From contig NZ_JAIOJZ010000027.1 in assembly GCF_020404845.1 (NCBI RefSeq), positions 1 to 64,000 of the forward strand: a stretch of 64,000 bases of DNA, read 5' to 3'. This document shows positions 1-7,975 of this stretch, piece after piece. This DNA is from Streptomyces hyderabadensis (lineage in GTDB: Bacteria; Actinomycetota; Actinomycetes; Streptomycetales; Streptomycetaceae). Positions within the stretch are counted from its first letter, which is position 1. Each line of letters begins with the position of its first letter. The position numbers were made by a program, and so were the translations under genes. The notes under the pieces were generated by a model, which searched no databases, had not been told where the DNA came from, and saw only the letters and a program-made list of their open reading frames with translations.

Positions 1-79
1 CCCGGCGGCCCTTCACCCTTCCCCCCTGCACCCTTCACGCCTCGCCCGTCACCGCCGGTACGGGGCCATAATGCGGGGC

Positions 80-745
80 ATGTCGCTTCAGGGGACGGAC
101 GCCTACCGGGACGACGACACCACCCTGCCGGCGCTGGTCGTCCGGGCCGTGGCGGCGGCACGTGCGCACGGCTTCGCCCACTCGTGCCGACCCGAACAGG
201 GCCGCCTGCTCCACCTGCTCGCCGCGGGAGCACCCCACGCCATCGCCGAGACCGGCACGGGCTGCGGCGTGGGCCTGGCCTGGCTGGCCTCCGGCGCCCG
301 GCCGGGGACCCGGCTGGTCGGCGTCGAGCGCGACGCCGAGCGGGTCCGCGTCGCCAGGGAGGTCTTCCGGGGGCACACGGGGGTCGACATCCTCCACGGT
401 GACTGGCGCCGCGTCGAGGAACTGGGCCCGTACGACCTGCTGGTGCTGGACGGCGGCGGTCAGGCGAAGGGCGACGGCGCCGCCGACCCGGTCCGGCTGC
501 TGACCCCCGGCGGCACCCTGGTGGTCGACGACTTCACCCCCGCCACCACCTGGCCGCCCCGCTTCGAGGGTGCCCCCGACCACCCCCGGCTGCACTGGCT
601 GGAGCACCCCGCGCTGCACACGACCGAACTCCGCCTCGCGCCGGACCTGGCCGCGCTCGTCGGCACCCGGCTCCGCGACCGCAGCGACCGCAGCGACCGA
701 CGAGAGCGACCCGACCGACGAGACCGTTCCGACCGGCGGGACTGA
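80..745 (+). CDS. SAM-dependent class I O-methyltransferase-like protein
   Basis: About 221 residues with a class I Rossmann methyltransferase fold. The SAM-binding loop is the GTGCGVG motif in the first third, followed by an acidic strand end (GVERD) and the post-motif LLVLDGGG. It probably methylates a small molecule; the substrate cannot be read from sequence. The C-terminus (from about base 670) is a low-complexity Arg/Asp tail from an imperfect gaccg repeat, likely disordered. ATG 80 is preferred over ATG 71 because a CATAAT -10-like hexamer at 67-72 would put the transcript start at or near 80 (leaderless). It converges on the hydrolase gene across a strong hairpin. Confidence 0.8.
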   Translation: MSLQGTDAYRDDDTTLPALVVRAVAAARAHGFAHSCRPEQGRLLHLLAAGAPHAIAETGTGCGVGLAWLASGARPGTRLVGVERDAERVRVAREVFRGHTGVDILHGDWRRVEELGPYDLLVLDGGGQAKGDGAADPVRLLTPGGTLVVDDFTPATTWPPRFEGAPDHPRLHWLEHPALHTTELRLAPDLAALVGTRLRDRSDRSDRRERPDRRDRSDRRD

Positions 746-766
746 CCGGGCGCGGCCAGCGGGTGA

Positions 767-805
767 GGCCCTGGGCCGTGGCGGGGGTAGCCACGGCCCA
801 GGGCC
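767..805. terminator. Bidirectional hairpin terminator
   Basis: A perfect 16-bp stem (767-782 with 790-805) and a 7-base loop lie between two convergent genes. There is no U-tract, as is usual for Streptomyces. Confidence 0.8.
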
Positions 806-827
806 GGTCTGTGGAGGCGGCGGGCCG

Positions 828-1733
828 CTACCGGGCGTCGGCGACCCGCGCGGTGACGCTCTGGACGGCCTTGAGGGCGAGGTCGGGGCGGTCGGTGTGG
901 ATGTAGTGGCCGCTGCCCTCGGCGGTGGTCAGCTCGGCGTCGGTGGAGAGCTGCCGCCACTCCTGCTGGCCCTTGGCCCACATCTTCTCCAGGGCGGGCC
1001 CGTAGTCCGGGACCTCGGCGTACTGCGACTCGTGCTTGAGGATCTCGACGGGGATGTCCCCGGCGGCGTGGACCGGGCCGTCCGCGATGACGAACTGCTC
1101 CGGGTTCTGGCCCTCGTTGGCGGCGATCGCGCCGTCCCGGACCTGGGTCGCCGGGCCGGTGGCGTCGGCGGGGATGGTGCGGTTCATGTCGCGGGTGAGG
1201 TGGGGGACGGTGGCGTCCAGGAGGACCAGGCCCTTGACGCGGTCGGTGTGGTCGGGGGTGTAGCGGGCGGCGATGTAACCGCCCAGGGAGTGTCCGGCCA
1301 GGACGACCGGGCGGTCGCCCGCGAGGTGGTCGAGGAGCTTGGTGAGCAGGACGCTGGTGTCGTCGACGGTCTGGAGGGTGCCCGGAGCGGGCTTGTCGCT
1401 CCTGCCCTCCCCGAGGCGGTCGTAGGAGCAGACGCGGGAGGTCTTGCTCAGGGACTTCTGCAGGGCGGCCATGTTGTCCAGGCCCTCGCCGCCGCCCGCC
1501 ATCAGCAGCACCAGCGGCTGCTCCGGGTCCGAGTGGCCCGAGCAGGAGACGTTGACCGTGTGGCCGTCGACGTCGATCTTCTCCGTGCCGGTGAAGGAGG
1601 CCCCGGCCGAGGCGCCGGTGTCCTTCGCGTCGGAGTCGTCCTTGCCGTACTCCTCGTTCAGGACGAGTCCCGCGCCGGCCACGGTGCAGACGACGGCGAT
1701 CGCGGCGACCGCCTTGGCGAGGGTGCGGAACAT
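828..1733 (-). CDS. Exported/membrane-anchored alpha/beta hydrolase
   Basis: A 301-residue protein with an N-terminal hydrophobic segment (residues 7-25), a signal peptide or anchor, then an alpha/beta-hydrolase core. The nucleophile elbow GHSLGG places the catalytic Ser near residue 149. An oxyanion-type MAGGGEG stretch lies near 79-85, and a late GSGHYIH motif supplies the expected catalytic His. It is most likely a secreted esterase or lipase-like enzyme of unknown substrate. It stands alone, bounded downstream by a strong hairpin. Confidence 0.85.
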   Translation of the reverse strand: MFRTLAKAVAAIAVVCTVAGAGLVLNEEYGKDDSDAKDTGASAGASFTGTEKIDVDGHTVNVSCSGHSDPEQPLVLLMAGGGEGLDNMAALQKSLSKTSRVCSYDRLGEGRSDKPAPGTLQTVDDTSVLLTKLLDHLAGDRPVVLAGHSLGGYIAARYTPDHTDRVKGLVLLDATVPHLTRDMNRTIPADATGPATQVRDGAIAANEGQNPEQFVIADGPVHAAGDIPVEILKHESQYAEVPDYGPALEKMWAKGQQEWRQLSTDAELTTAEGSGHYIHTDRPDLALKAVQSVTARVADAR

Positions 1734-1918
1734 GGGGGGCCTCCAGCAGACAAGGGTGGGGTAGGGACGCGGTGGTGGGGGAGTTCTCGCGGTCGGCCTG
1801 TGGTGCTCGGCGACTGAGAAGGACTCTACGGATCCGCCGCTGCCGGATCGTCACCCCGCGGTGGACACCCGTCCGTAGCTCCCGTGGGGGACAACCGCCC
1901 CCGCCCTACGCCCCGTTC

Positions 1919-1941
1919 GGGCGGGGACTACCGCCCCGCCC
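1919..1941 (-). terminator. GC-rich hairpin after the TetR gene
   Basis: An 8-bp stem (1919-1926 with 1934-1941) and a 7-base loop directly abut the TetR stop codon on the minus strand. It is short but all G/C. Confidence 0.5.
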
Positions 1942-2559
1942 CTATGCCCCGTCCGCGCCGATCGACCGCCAGATCCGCTCCGGCAGGACGCGCGCGGCCT
2001 CGTCCAGGTCGACGTCGCCGACGGTCAGCCAGCGGCGGCTGACCCCGACGACGGGGCCCAGGAGGAGGGACTCCAGCAGGGCGGGGGGCAGTGGGGCGAT
2101 CTCGCCCCGCTCGACGTGCCGCACCGCCCATGAGGTGAGCGGAGGCATCCGCGCCTCCTGGACGTCACGGAGTTCCCTGCCCTGCTCCATGCCCACCCGG
2201 TCGGCTCGCGAGGAGTGCAGGAGCCGGCTCACGTCGGGATGCTCCTGGACGAAGCCGAGGTAGGCGCGCACCAGTGCGCGCACGCCGGTGCGTGCGTCGC
2301 GGGATTGCCCCACCGCGTCGGCCAGTTCGCCCAGCAGCCGGCCGAGCCAGCGCGTCAGCAACGCGTTGACGAGCCCGTCGATGCTGCCGAAGTGGTGGTA
2401 GAGGCTGCCCAGGCTGACGCCGCTCGCCCTGGTCACGGCGCTGACCGTCAGCCCCTGTTCCCCCGCCTCCGCGTACACCCGCAAGGCGGCGTCCAGGAGG
2501 AGGTCGGAGGTGACCTCACCGCGGTGTTGTTTGGGGCTCATGGGCAGGCACGCTCTCAT
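1942..2559 (-). CDS. TetR/AcrR-family transcriptional regulator
   Basis: A 205-residue TetR-type repressor. The N-terminal helix-turn-helix shows the family pattern GLTVSAVTRASGVSLGSLYHHF at about residues 35-57, followed by a variable helical ligand domain. It is divergent from a receptor kinase gene across an intergenic region with paired TTCTAGAA palindromes. A TTGGAA-N16-TATTCT promoter for this gene overlaps those palindromes, so autorepression is likely. Start ATG 2559 fits a very short leader; ATG 2541 (MSPKQH) is the alternative. Confidence 0.88.
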   Translation of the reverse strand: MRACLPMSPKQHRGEVTSDLLLDAALRVYAEAGEQGLTVSAVTRASGVSLGSLYHHFGSIDGLVNALLTRWLGRLLGELADAVGQSRDARTGVRALVRAYLGFVQEHPDVSRLLHSSRADRVGMEQGRELRDVQEARMPPLTSWAVRHVERGEIAPLPPALLESLLLGPVVGVSRRWLTVGDVDLDEAARVLPERIWRSIGADGA

Positions 2560-2565
2560 TCCCTT

Positions 2566-2586
2566 TTCTAGAATAATTTTCTAGAA
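2566..2586. promoter_or_regulatory. Paired TTCTAGAA operator overlapping the TetR promoter
   Basis: Two copies of the palindrome TTCTAGAA (2566-2573 and 2579-2586) have centres 13 bp apart. The block is strikingly AT-rich for its surroundings. It lies between a TTGGAA -35 and within a TATTCT -10 reading toward the TetR gene. Binding of the adjacent TetR protein is inferred. Confidence 0.6.
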
Positions 2587-2717
2587 CTTACTTCCAATCT
2601 TAGGCCCGTCTGACTCAGACTGTCCCCCGCGGGACGCGCGGGTCCGCCCGGACTTCGGAGGGGAGCGGGCGGGCCGCGGGTCCCCGACCGACGGGACAAC
2701 GGGGAGACAGGGCTGAC

Positions 2718-4565
2718 GTGTTGGAGCTGGACGGCAGCGGGGCGGAACCGCTGCGGGACGAGGACCCACGGTGGATCGGACCGATCCCGCTGGTCGGACG
2801 CCTCGGGGCCGGCGGCATGGGCCGCGTCTACCTCGGCGTCCACGAGGGCCGGTACGCCGCCGTCAAGCAGCTCCTGCCGTCGGTCGTCGCCGAGGACGAG
2901 GACTTCCTGCGCCGCTTCGGACATGAGCTGGACAACCTCGCCCGCTTACCCCGGGAGGCGACCGCACCCCTGCTCGCGGGGGACCGGGCGGCCCGGCCGC
3001 CGTGGTTCGCCACCGCCTACGTGCCCGGCCTCACCCTGCGCGAGGCCGTCGACCTGCACGGCCCGCTGCCGGCCGGCGCGCTGTGGCTGCTGCTGCGGGA
3101 GGCCGCCAAGGGACTGGCGGCGGTGCACGCGCTGGACGTGGTGCACCGGGACCTGAAGCCGTCCAACGTCATGCTGACCGTCGACGGACTCACCCTCATC
3201 GACTTCGGGGTGGCCCGGGCCGCGGAGCAGAGCCAGTTGACCAGGACCGGCATGGTGGTGGGCACGCCCGCCTACATGTCACCCGAGCAGGCCTCCGGGA
3301 GACGGGCGTCCAGCGGTGCCGTGGACGTCTTCGCGCTGGGCTCGGTGCTGGCGTACGCGGCGTCCGGGCGGCCGCCTTTCGGCGACGAGTCCGGGCACGC
3401 CGTGCTCTACCGCATCGTGCACGAAGACCCCGACCTCCAGCCGCTGCGGGACCTGGACGCGGAACTCGCCGAGGTCGTCGCCTCCTGCCTGGACAAGGAC
3501 CACGAGGGCCGGCCCACCGCCGCCGAGCTGTTCGAGACCGCCGAGCGGCACGGGCCGTACGAGCCGCCGCTGTGGCCTCGGGCCCTCACCGAGCGGCTGA
3601 CCGAACGGGCGGCCTTCGTCACGAAGCTGCCGGAGCAGGCGGACCTCCCCGAACCCGAACCCGAGCACGGTCCCGGTCCCGGGTCCGCTCCCGGGTCCGC
3701 TGTCGTCGGGCGGCGGGATCCGGTTCGGTCCGACCGGCGGCGCCGGCCCCGCGTTCTCTTCGCCGTCGTCCCGGTCGTGGTGGCCGCCGGGGCGACCCTC
3801 GCCGTGCAACTCCTGCCGTACACCTTCGCCCCCGGTGACCGTGCGGACGCGTCGCCGTCGTCGTCCGCACCGGTGTCGAGCGCGCCCGCGGCGTCCCCGG
3901 CCGGGCCCGGGAAGGCGTCGCGTTCGGCGACGCCGGACCGGTCCGCGTCACCCTCCCGGTCGCCCGGGGAGCAGGGCGACCGACGGGGCGACGCGGACGG
4001 TGGGGGCGGTGCCGCGGGCGGTTCGCCAGGGGAGGCGGCAGCCGGTGGGGCCGGGTCGGGTTCCGGATCAGGTTCCGGTTCCTCCGGCGGCGGAGGCACT
4101 GGCGCTGGTACAGGCAGCGGCGACGGCTCCGGTTCTGGTTCCGATTCCGGCTCAGGCTCCGGTTCCGGCTCTGGTTCCGGAGGTGGCGACGCGCCTGGAT
4201 CAGATGTCTTCATGCTCAAGAACGCCAAGAACGGCCGGTGTATGACCACCGCCTACTCCGACGCGCCGTACGACGGTGACTGCACGGGCGACGCGGCCAC
4301 CTGGACCTTCCGGAGCAGGCCGGACGGCACCGTGTGGATCATCAACGGGCTCTCGGGCCAGTGCATCTACACCGCGGCGATCGGGCACCCGGTCTTCTCG
4401 TTCCCCTGCGGCCGCACCACCGGGCAGGAGTGGCGGGTGGGGTCCGGCGGCACCCTCAAGAACGTCGCGACCGGCGGCTGCGTCACCGTCAGCGCGATGA
4501 GCGGCACCGGCGTGCGCAACGAGGCCTGCGACCAGTCCGCGGCGCAGCGCTGGACGCGGAGCTAG
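2718..4565 (+). CDS. Receptor-type Ser/Thr protein kinase with ricin-type lectin domain; TTA codon
   Basis: A 615-residue Hanks-type kinase. The glycine loop GAGGMG is at 30-35, catalytic Lys50, HRDLKPSN (Asp145), DFG (Asp162) and GTPAYMSPE (about 182-190) in the activation segment. A juxtamembrane region leads to one membrane helix at about 347-368. A long Ser/Gly-rich linker follows, then a C-terminal domain (496-615) with paired cysteines and a QRW ending typical of ricin B-type lectin repeats. It probably senses extracellular carbohydrate or cell-wall material and phosphorylates cytoplasmic targets. GTG 2718 is used. Leu77 is a TTA codon (2946-2948), so translation should depend on bldA tRNA. 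The kinase core is nearly identical to that of the gene at 9885. The stop codon overlaps the stop of the convergent LysR gene. Confidence 0.93.
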   Translation: MLELDGSGAEPLRDEDPRWIGPIPLVGRLGAGGMGRVYLGVHEGRYAAVKQLLPSVVAEDEDFLRRFGHELDNLARLPREATAPLLAGDRAARPPWFATAYVPGLTLREAVDLHGPLPAGALWLLLREAAKGLAAVHALDVVHRDLKPSNVMLTVDGLTLIDFGVARAAEQSQLTRTGMVVGTPAYMSPEQASGRRASSGAVDVFALGSVLAYAASGRPPFGDESGHAVLYRIVHEDPDLQPLRDLDAELAEVVASCLDKDHEGRPTAAELFETAERHGPYEPPLWPRALTERLTERAAFVTKLPEQADLPEPEPEHGPGPGSAPGSAVVGRRDPVRSDRRRRPRVLFAVVPVVVAAGATLAVQLLPYTFAPGDRADASPSSSAPVSSAPAASPAGPGKASRSATPDRSASPSRSPGEQGDRRGDADGGGGAAGGSPGEAAAGGAGSGSGSGSGSSGGGGTGAGTGSGDGSGSGSDSGSGSGSGSGSGGGDAPGSDVFMLKNAKNGRCMTTAYSDAPYDGDCTGDAATWTFRSRPDGTVWIINGLSGQCIYTAAIGHPVFSFPCGRTTGQEWRVGSGGTLKNVATGGCVTVSAMSGTGVRNEACDQSAAQRWTRS

Positions 4566-5443
4566 GAGGCGTCGTACGCCGCGATCGCGGTCCGGACGAA
4601 CGAGCGGACCAGCGGGTTCGGGCCGGTCCGCGGCCAGGCCAGCACCACCGGGCTCGGCGGCAGACCGGTCAGCGGGACCACGGCGAGCCCCTCGTCGGGT
4701 ACGTGGCCGGCGAGGGTCATGCCGACCGTGCCGTTCCACAGGACGGCCTGCTGGCACTCCCGCACGGTGCGCACCACCGGCCCCGGGCGCGGCTCGCCGC
4801 CGTTCCAGTACGCCTGCCACAGCGGGTCCGTGCCCGCGGGGAAGCGGAACCAGCGGCGGTCGGCCAGCTCGGCCGGGGTCAGGCTCGGGCGGCCGGCCAG
4901 CGGATCGTCGGCGCGCAGCAGGGCGCCCACCGGGTCGGTGCGCAAGGTGTGGGTGGCCAGGCCGGCCGGGTCGAAGGGGCCGCGGGTGAGGGCCACGTCG
5001 ACCAGCCCGGCGTGCAGGCCGCAGGTGGGGTCGGTCAGGTCGGTCTCGCGGATGGAGACCTCGACGTGTGGGTGGCGCCCGCGGTAGGCGTCGGCCAGCC
5101 GGACCACGTCCGGGTCGGTGCTGTCGCCGAGGATGCCGACGGTGAGGGTCGCGGCGCCGGCCGCGGTGGCCACGCGCGCGCGTACCCGCTCGGCCCGGTC
5201 CAGCAGGGCGCGCGCCTCGTCGAGCAGCACCGCCCCGGCCGCGGTGAGGGTGACGCCGGCGGGGGTGCGGTGGAACAGCGCGGCGCCGAGTTCCGTCTCC
5301 AGCGCCCTGATCGCCCGGCTCAGCGGCGGCTGGCTCATGTGCAGCCGGACGGCCGCGCGGCCGAAGTGGAGTTCCTCGGCGACCGCCACGAAGTAGCGCA
5401 GCGTCCGCAGCTCAAGCCGGTCCATCCGGTTCACCCGGTCCAT
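4562..5443 (-). CDS. LysR-family transcriptional regulator
   Basis: A LysR-type regulator of about 293 residues with an N-terminal winged helix (LRTLRYFVAVAEELHFGRAA, then SQPPLSRAIRALE) and a periplasmic-binding-like effector domain. It is divergent from a cupin/DoxX pair that it probably controls. ATG 5443 is chosen because a TATCGT -10 (5450-5455, minus) puts the transcript start on it. ATG 5425, closer to the conserved LELRTLRYF, is the alternative. Its stop overlaps the stop of the convergent kinase gene. Confidence 0.88.
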   Translation of the reverse strand: MDRVNRMDRLELRTLRYFVAVAEELHFGRAAVRLHMSQPPLSRAIRALETELGAALFHRTPAGVTLTAAGAVLLDEARALLDRAERVRARVATAAGAATLTVGILGDSTDPDVVRLADAYRGRHPHVEVSIRETDLTDPTCGLHAGLVDVALTRGPFDPAGLATHTLRTDPVGALLRADDPLAGRPSLTPAELADRRWFRFPAGTDPLWQAYWNGGEPRPGPVVRTVRECQQAVLWNGTVGMTLAGHVPDEGLAVVPLTGLPPSPVVLAWPRTGPNPLVRSFVRTAIAAYDAS

Positions 5444-5450
5444 GCTGCGA

Positions 5451-5469
5451 CGATACCCGTGCGGTATCG
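5451..5469. promoter_or_regulatory. LysR-type operator (CGATACC-N5-GGTATCG)
   Basis: A perfect 7-bp inverted repeat with a 5-bp spacer contains a T-N11-A core as expected for LysR proteins. It overlaps the -10 of the LysR gene and lies 55 bp from the cupin start. Confidence 0.6.
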
Positions 5470-5523
5470 GGTGTGCGGAACGGGTCTTGGACACCACCGG
5501 TGCCCCGGCGCTGGAATCGGGGC

Positions 5524-6048
5524 ATGAGCGAAGAACCGCGGAACAGCGAGAACAACGCGGCGGGGGCGGGCCCCGCCGTGTCGGTGGTCGGCCCGGGAGA
5601 GGGCGAGACGATCCTGCTGGGCACCACCCGCATGCGCGTCCTGGAGGACGGCAGCCACACCGGCCACCGCCTCGGCATGGCCGAGTCCGTACTCGCCCCG
5701 CACACCCCCGGACCGCCCCAGCACCGCCACGCCCGGCACGACGAGGGCTTCTACGTCATCTCCGGCACGGTCCGGTTCACCGTCGGGGACGAGCAGATCG
5801 ACGCGACGGCGGGCACCCTGGTGATGGTCCCGCCCGGCGCGCCGCACACCTTCGCCAACGCCACCGGCGAACCGGCCCGCATGCTCAGCACCTTCACCCC
5901 CGACCTGTACGTGCAGTACTTCCGGGACCTGGAGGAGCTGTACGCCGACGGCCGTACCCCGACTCCCCAGGAGAGCCTCGGGACGATGAGCCGCTACGCG
6001 ACCGAGCCCGCCACCGAGTTCGCCCGGCCCCGGGGGAACGGGTCGTGA
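5524..6048 (+). CDS. Cupin-domain protein
   Basis: A 174-residue single-domain cupin. The first cupin motif (PPQHRHARHDEGFYVISG, about residues 59-76) carries the metal-binding His and Glu residues. The second is PPGAPHTFAN with the remaining His. It is likely a small metal-dependent enzyme or sensor; no substrate is evident. Start ATG 5524 is the first plausible start after the LysR operator. It overlaps the next gene by GTGA and pairs with it in an operon probably regulated by the divergent LysR protein. Confidence 0.85.
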   Translation: MSEEPRNSENNAAGAGPAVSVVGPGEGETILLGTTRMRVLEDGSHTGHRLGMAESVLAPHTPGPPQHRHARHDEGFYVISGTVRFTVGDEQIDATAGTLVMVPPGAPHTFANATGEPARMLSTFTPDLYVQYFRDLEELYADGRTPTPQESLGTMSRYATEPATEFARPRGNGS

Positions 6049-6407
6049 ACGTCGCGTACTGGATCGTCGCCGGACTGCTCGCCGCCTTCTACCTCTACGC
6101 GGGCGCGCTGAAGGCGGTGCGCAGCCGGGACGGGCTGCGGCCGATGATGGCCTGGGTGGACGGCATGCCGATGCCCGCCGTCCGGGCCATCGGCGCGGTC
6201 GAGGTGCTCGGCGCGGCCGGGCTGGTCCTGCCGCCGCTGACCGGCGTCGCGCCCTGGCTGGCCCCGGCCGCGGCCGCCGGGTTCGTCCTCCTGCAGATCG
6301 GCGCCACCGGGGTCCACCTGCGCATGGGGGACCGCAGGGTCGCCCTGAACCTCACCCTCCTGGCCACCGCCGCCGTCACCGTCGGGCTCGCCACGACCTG
6401 GCTGTGA
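6045..6407 (+). CDS. DoxX-family membrane protein
   Basis: A 120-residue, four-helix membrane protein resembling DoxX. It has hydrophobic segments near the N-terminus (WIVAGLLAAFYLYAGALK), a conserved GAVEVLGAAGLVLPPL stretch, and two further helices. The GTG start overlaps the cupin stop, implying translational coupling. DoxX proteins associate with quinone or thiol redox enzymes; the role here is unassigned. Confidence 0.85.
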   Translation: MNVAYWIVAGLLAAFYLYAGALKAVRSRDGLRPMMAWVDGMPMPAVRAIGAVEVLGAAGLVLPPLTGVAPWLAPAAAAGFVLLQIGATGVHLRMGDRRVALNLTLLATAAVTVGLATTWL

Positions 6408-6421
6408 CCCGGCGCCCGCCG

Positions 6422-7417
6422 TCAGTCGCGCGGCGGCGGGGCGTGCCGGGCCGCGTCCATCAGCCGGCCCGCGAGGTCCGCGACGAGGCCGCGCAGCTCG
6501 TCCGGCCGCTCGACCACGAACGGGCGGTCCAGCGAGGCGAGCACGCCCGGCACCCAGTCGAGGCGCTCGGCCCGGATCTCCACCCGGCACCACGCCCCGC
6601 CCTCCCCGTCCCCCTCGTCGTCCGGGGTCACGACCGCCACGCTGCCCGGGAGCCGGGCGCGGACCTCCTCGGCCGTCCCCCGGACCCGCACCGTCACCTC
6701 GTGCCGGTGGGGCGCGGTGGCCAGCGTCGTCAGCACGCGCTCCGCCGGGCCGGGGCCGGGCGGCGGTGCGAAGGTGCCGGGCAGGACCCGCGCCGTGTCG
6801 ATGCGGTCGAGGCGGAACGTCCGCTCCGCACCGGCCGAGAGGTCCCGGCCGGTCACGTACCACCGGCCCGCGTGCGCGACGAGCCCGTACGGGTACACGG
6901 TGCGTTCGCCGCCCCCGCCGCGCCCGCCGGTGTACCGGATCGCCAGCGGCCGGTGGTGGCGCACCGCGTCGGCCACCGGGAGCAGGACGGCGGCCTCGGG
7001 GGCGGCGGTCCCGGCCGGGGCGGTCGTGAAGGTGAGGGAGTCGAGCACCGCGTCCAGGCGGTGGCGCAGCCGCTCCGGCAGCACCCGCCGCACCTTGGCC
7101 GCAGCCGTCTCGCCCGCCGTGCCCGCCGCCGCCGTGATCCCCGTCCGCCGCCCGGCGACCAGGCCCAGCAGGACGGCCAGCGCCTCGTCGTCGGTCAGCA
7201 TCAGCGGGGGCATGCGGTGGCCGGGGGCGAGCCGGTAGCCGCCGTAGCGGCCGCGCACCGACTCCACCGGGATGTCGAGGTCGACGAGGTGGTCGACGTA
7301 CCGGCGCACCGTGCGCTCGCCGACACCGAGCCGGTCGGCCAGTTCGGCCACGGTGCGCACCCCGCCCGACTGGAGCAGTTCGAGCAGGGTGAGGACGCGG
7401 GAGACGGGACGTGACAT
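6422..7417 (-). CDS. WYL-domain transcriptional regulator (HTH_11 + WYL)
   Basis: 331 residues. The N-terminal DeoR/HTH_11-type winged helix (VAELADRLGVGERTVRRYVD, about 18-37) is followed by a central WYL-type region (RPLAIRYTGG ... LVAHAGRWYVTGRD) and a WCX-like C-terminal part. It is probably a ligand- or nucleic-acid-responsive regulator of the divergent VOC gene and of itself; an inverted repeat lies just upstream of its start. Confidence 0.88.
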   Translation of the reverse strand: MSRPVSRVLTLLELLQSGGVRTVAELADRLGVGERTVRRYVDHLVDLDIPVESVRGRYGGYRLAPGHRMPPLMLTDDEALAVLLGLVAGRRTGITAAAGTAGETAAAKVRRVLPERLRHRLDAVLDSLTFTTAPAGTAAPEAAVLLPVADAVRHHRPLAIRYTGGRGGGGERTVYPYGLVAHAGRWYVTGRDLSAGAERTFRLDRIDTARVLPGTFAPPPGPGPAERVLTTLATAPHRHEVTVRVRGTAEEVRARLPGSVAVVTPDDEGDGEGGAWCRVEIRAERLDWVPGVLASLDRPFVVERPDELRGLVADLAGRLMDAARHAPPPRD

Positions 7418-7436
7418 GGGCGCAAGTCTGCCGCCG

Positions 7437-7461
7437 ATACCGGCCGGATTGTGACCGGTAT
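7437..7461. promoter_or_regulatory. Inverted repeat ATACCGG-N11-CCGGTAT in WYL/VOC intergenic region
   Basis: Perfect 7-bp arms with an 11-bp spacer lie 19 bp upstream of the WYL start and 48 bp upstream of the VOC start. A TAGCGT -10-like hexamer for the VOC gene follows at 7468. It is the likely binding site for the WYL regulator (inference). Confidence 0.5.
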
Positions 7462-7509
7462 TGCTCCTAGCGTGGGCCGGGACAGCACCGCACGAACCGG
7501 AGTGAACCG

Positions 7510-7917
7510 ATGAATCTCGTCTCGATCCGCGTCATCACGGGCGACGTCGCCCGCCTCGTCGACTTCTACGAGCGCGCCACCGGCCTGCCCGCGACCTGGG
7601 CCACCGAGGACTTCGCCGAACTGCGCACCCCCTCGGGCACCCTCGCGATCGGCAGCACCCGCACCGTGCCGCTCTTCGCCCCCGGCTCCGCCCACCCGGC
7701 CGCCAACCGCAGCGCGATCCTCGAGTTCCTCGTCGAGGACGTGGACGCCGTGCACCGGAACCTGGCCGGCTTCGTGGACGAGTTCGTCAGGGAACCCACC
7801 ACCATGCCCTGGGGCAACCGCGCGCTCCTCCTGCGCGACCCCGACGGCAACCTGGTCAACTTCTTCACCCCCGTCACCCCGGCCGCCGTCGAGAAGTTCG
7901 CCGGCGTCGCCCGCTGA
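7510..7917 (+). CDS. VOC-superfamily (glyoxalase/dioxygenase-like) protein
   Basis: A 135-residue VOC protein with paired beta-alpha-beta-beta-beta modules. The first begins SIRVITGDVARLVDFYERATG and the second ends LLLRDPDGNLVNFFTP, which has the usual metal-ligand Asp/Asn-Phe pattern. The expected first-strand His is replaced, so metal binding is uncertain. It is a single gene divergent from the WYL regulator, a usual pairing for small inducible detoxification genes. Confidence 0.85.
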   Translation: MNLVSIRVITGDVARLVDFYERATGLPATWATEDFAELRTPSGTLAIGSTRTVPLFAPGSAHPAANRSAILEFLVEDVDAVHRNLAGFVDEFVREPTTMPWGNRALLLRDPDGNLVNFFTPVTPAAVEKFAGVAR

Positions 7918-7975
7918 CGACCCCCCTATGCTGGACCCGCCCGCAGGGGCGAGGACCGCACGCCGGGAGGGATCT

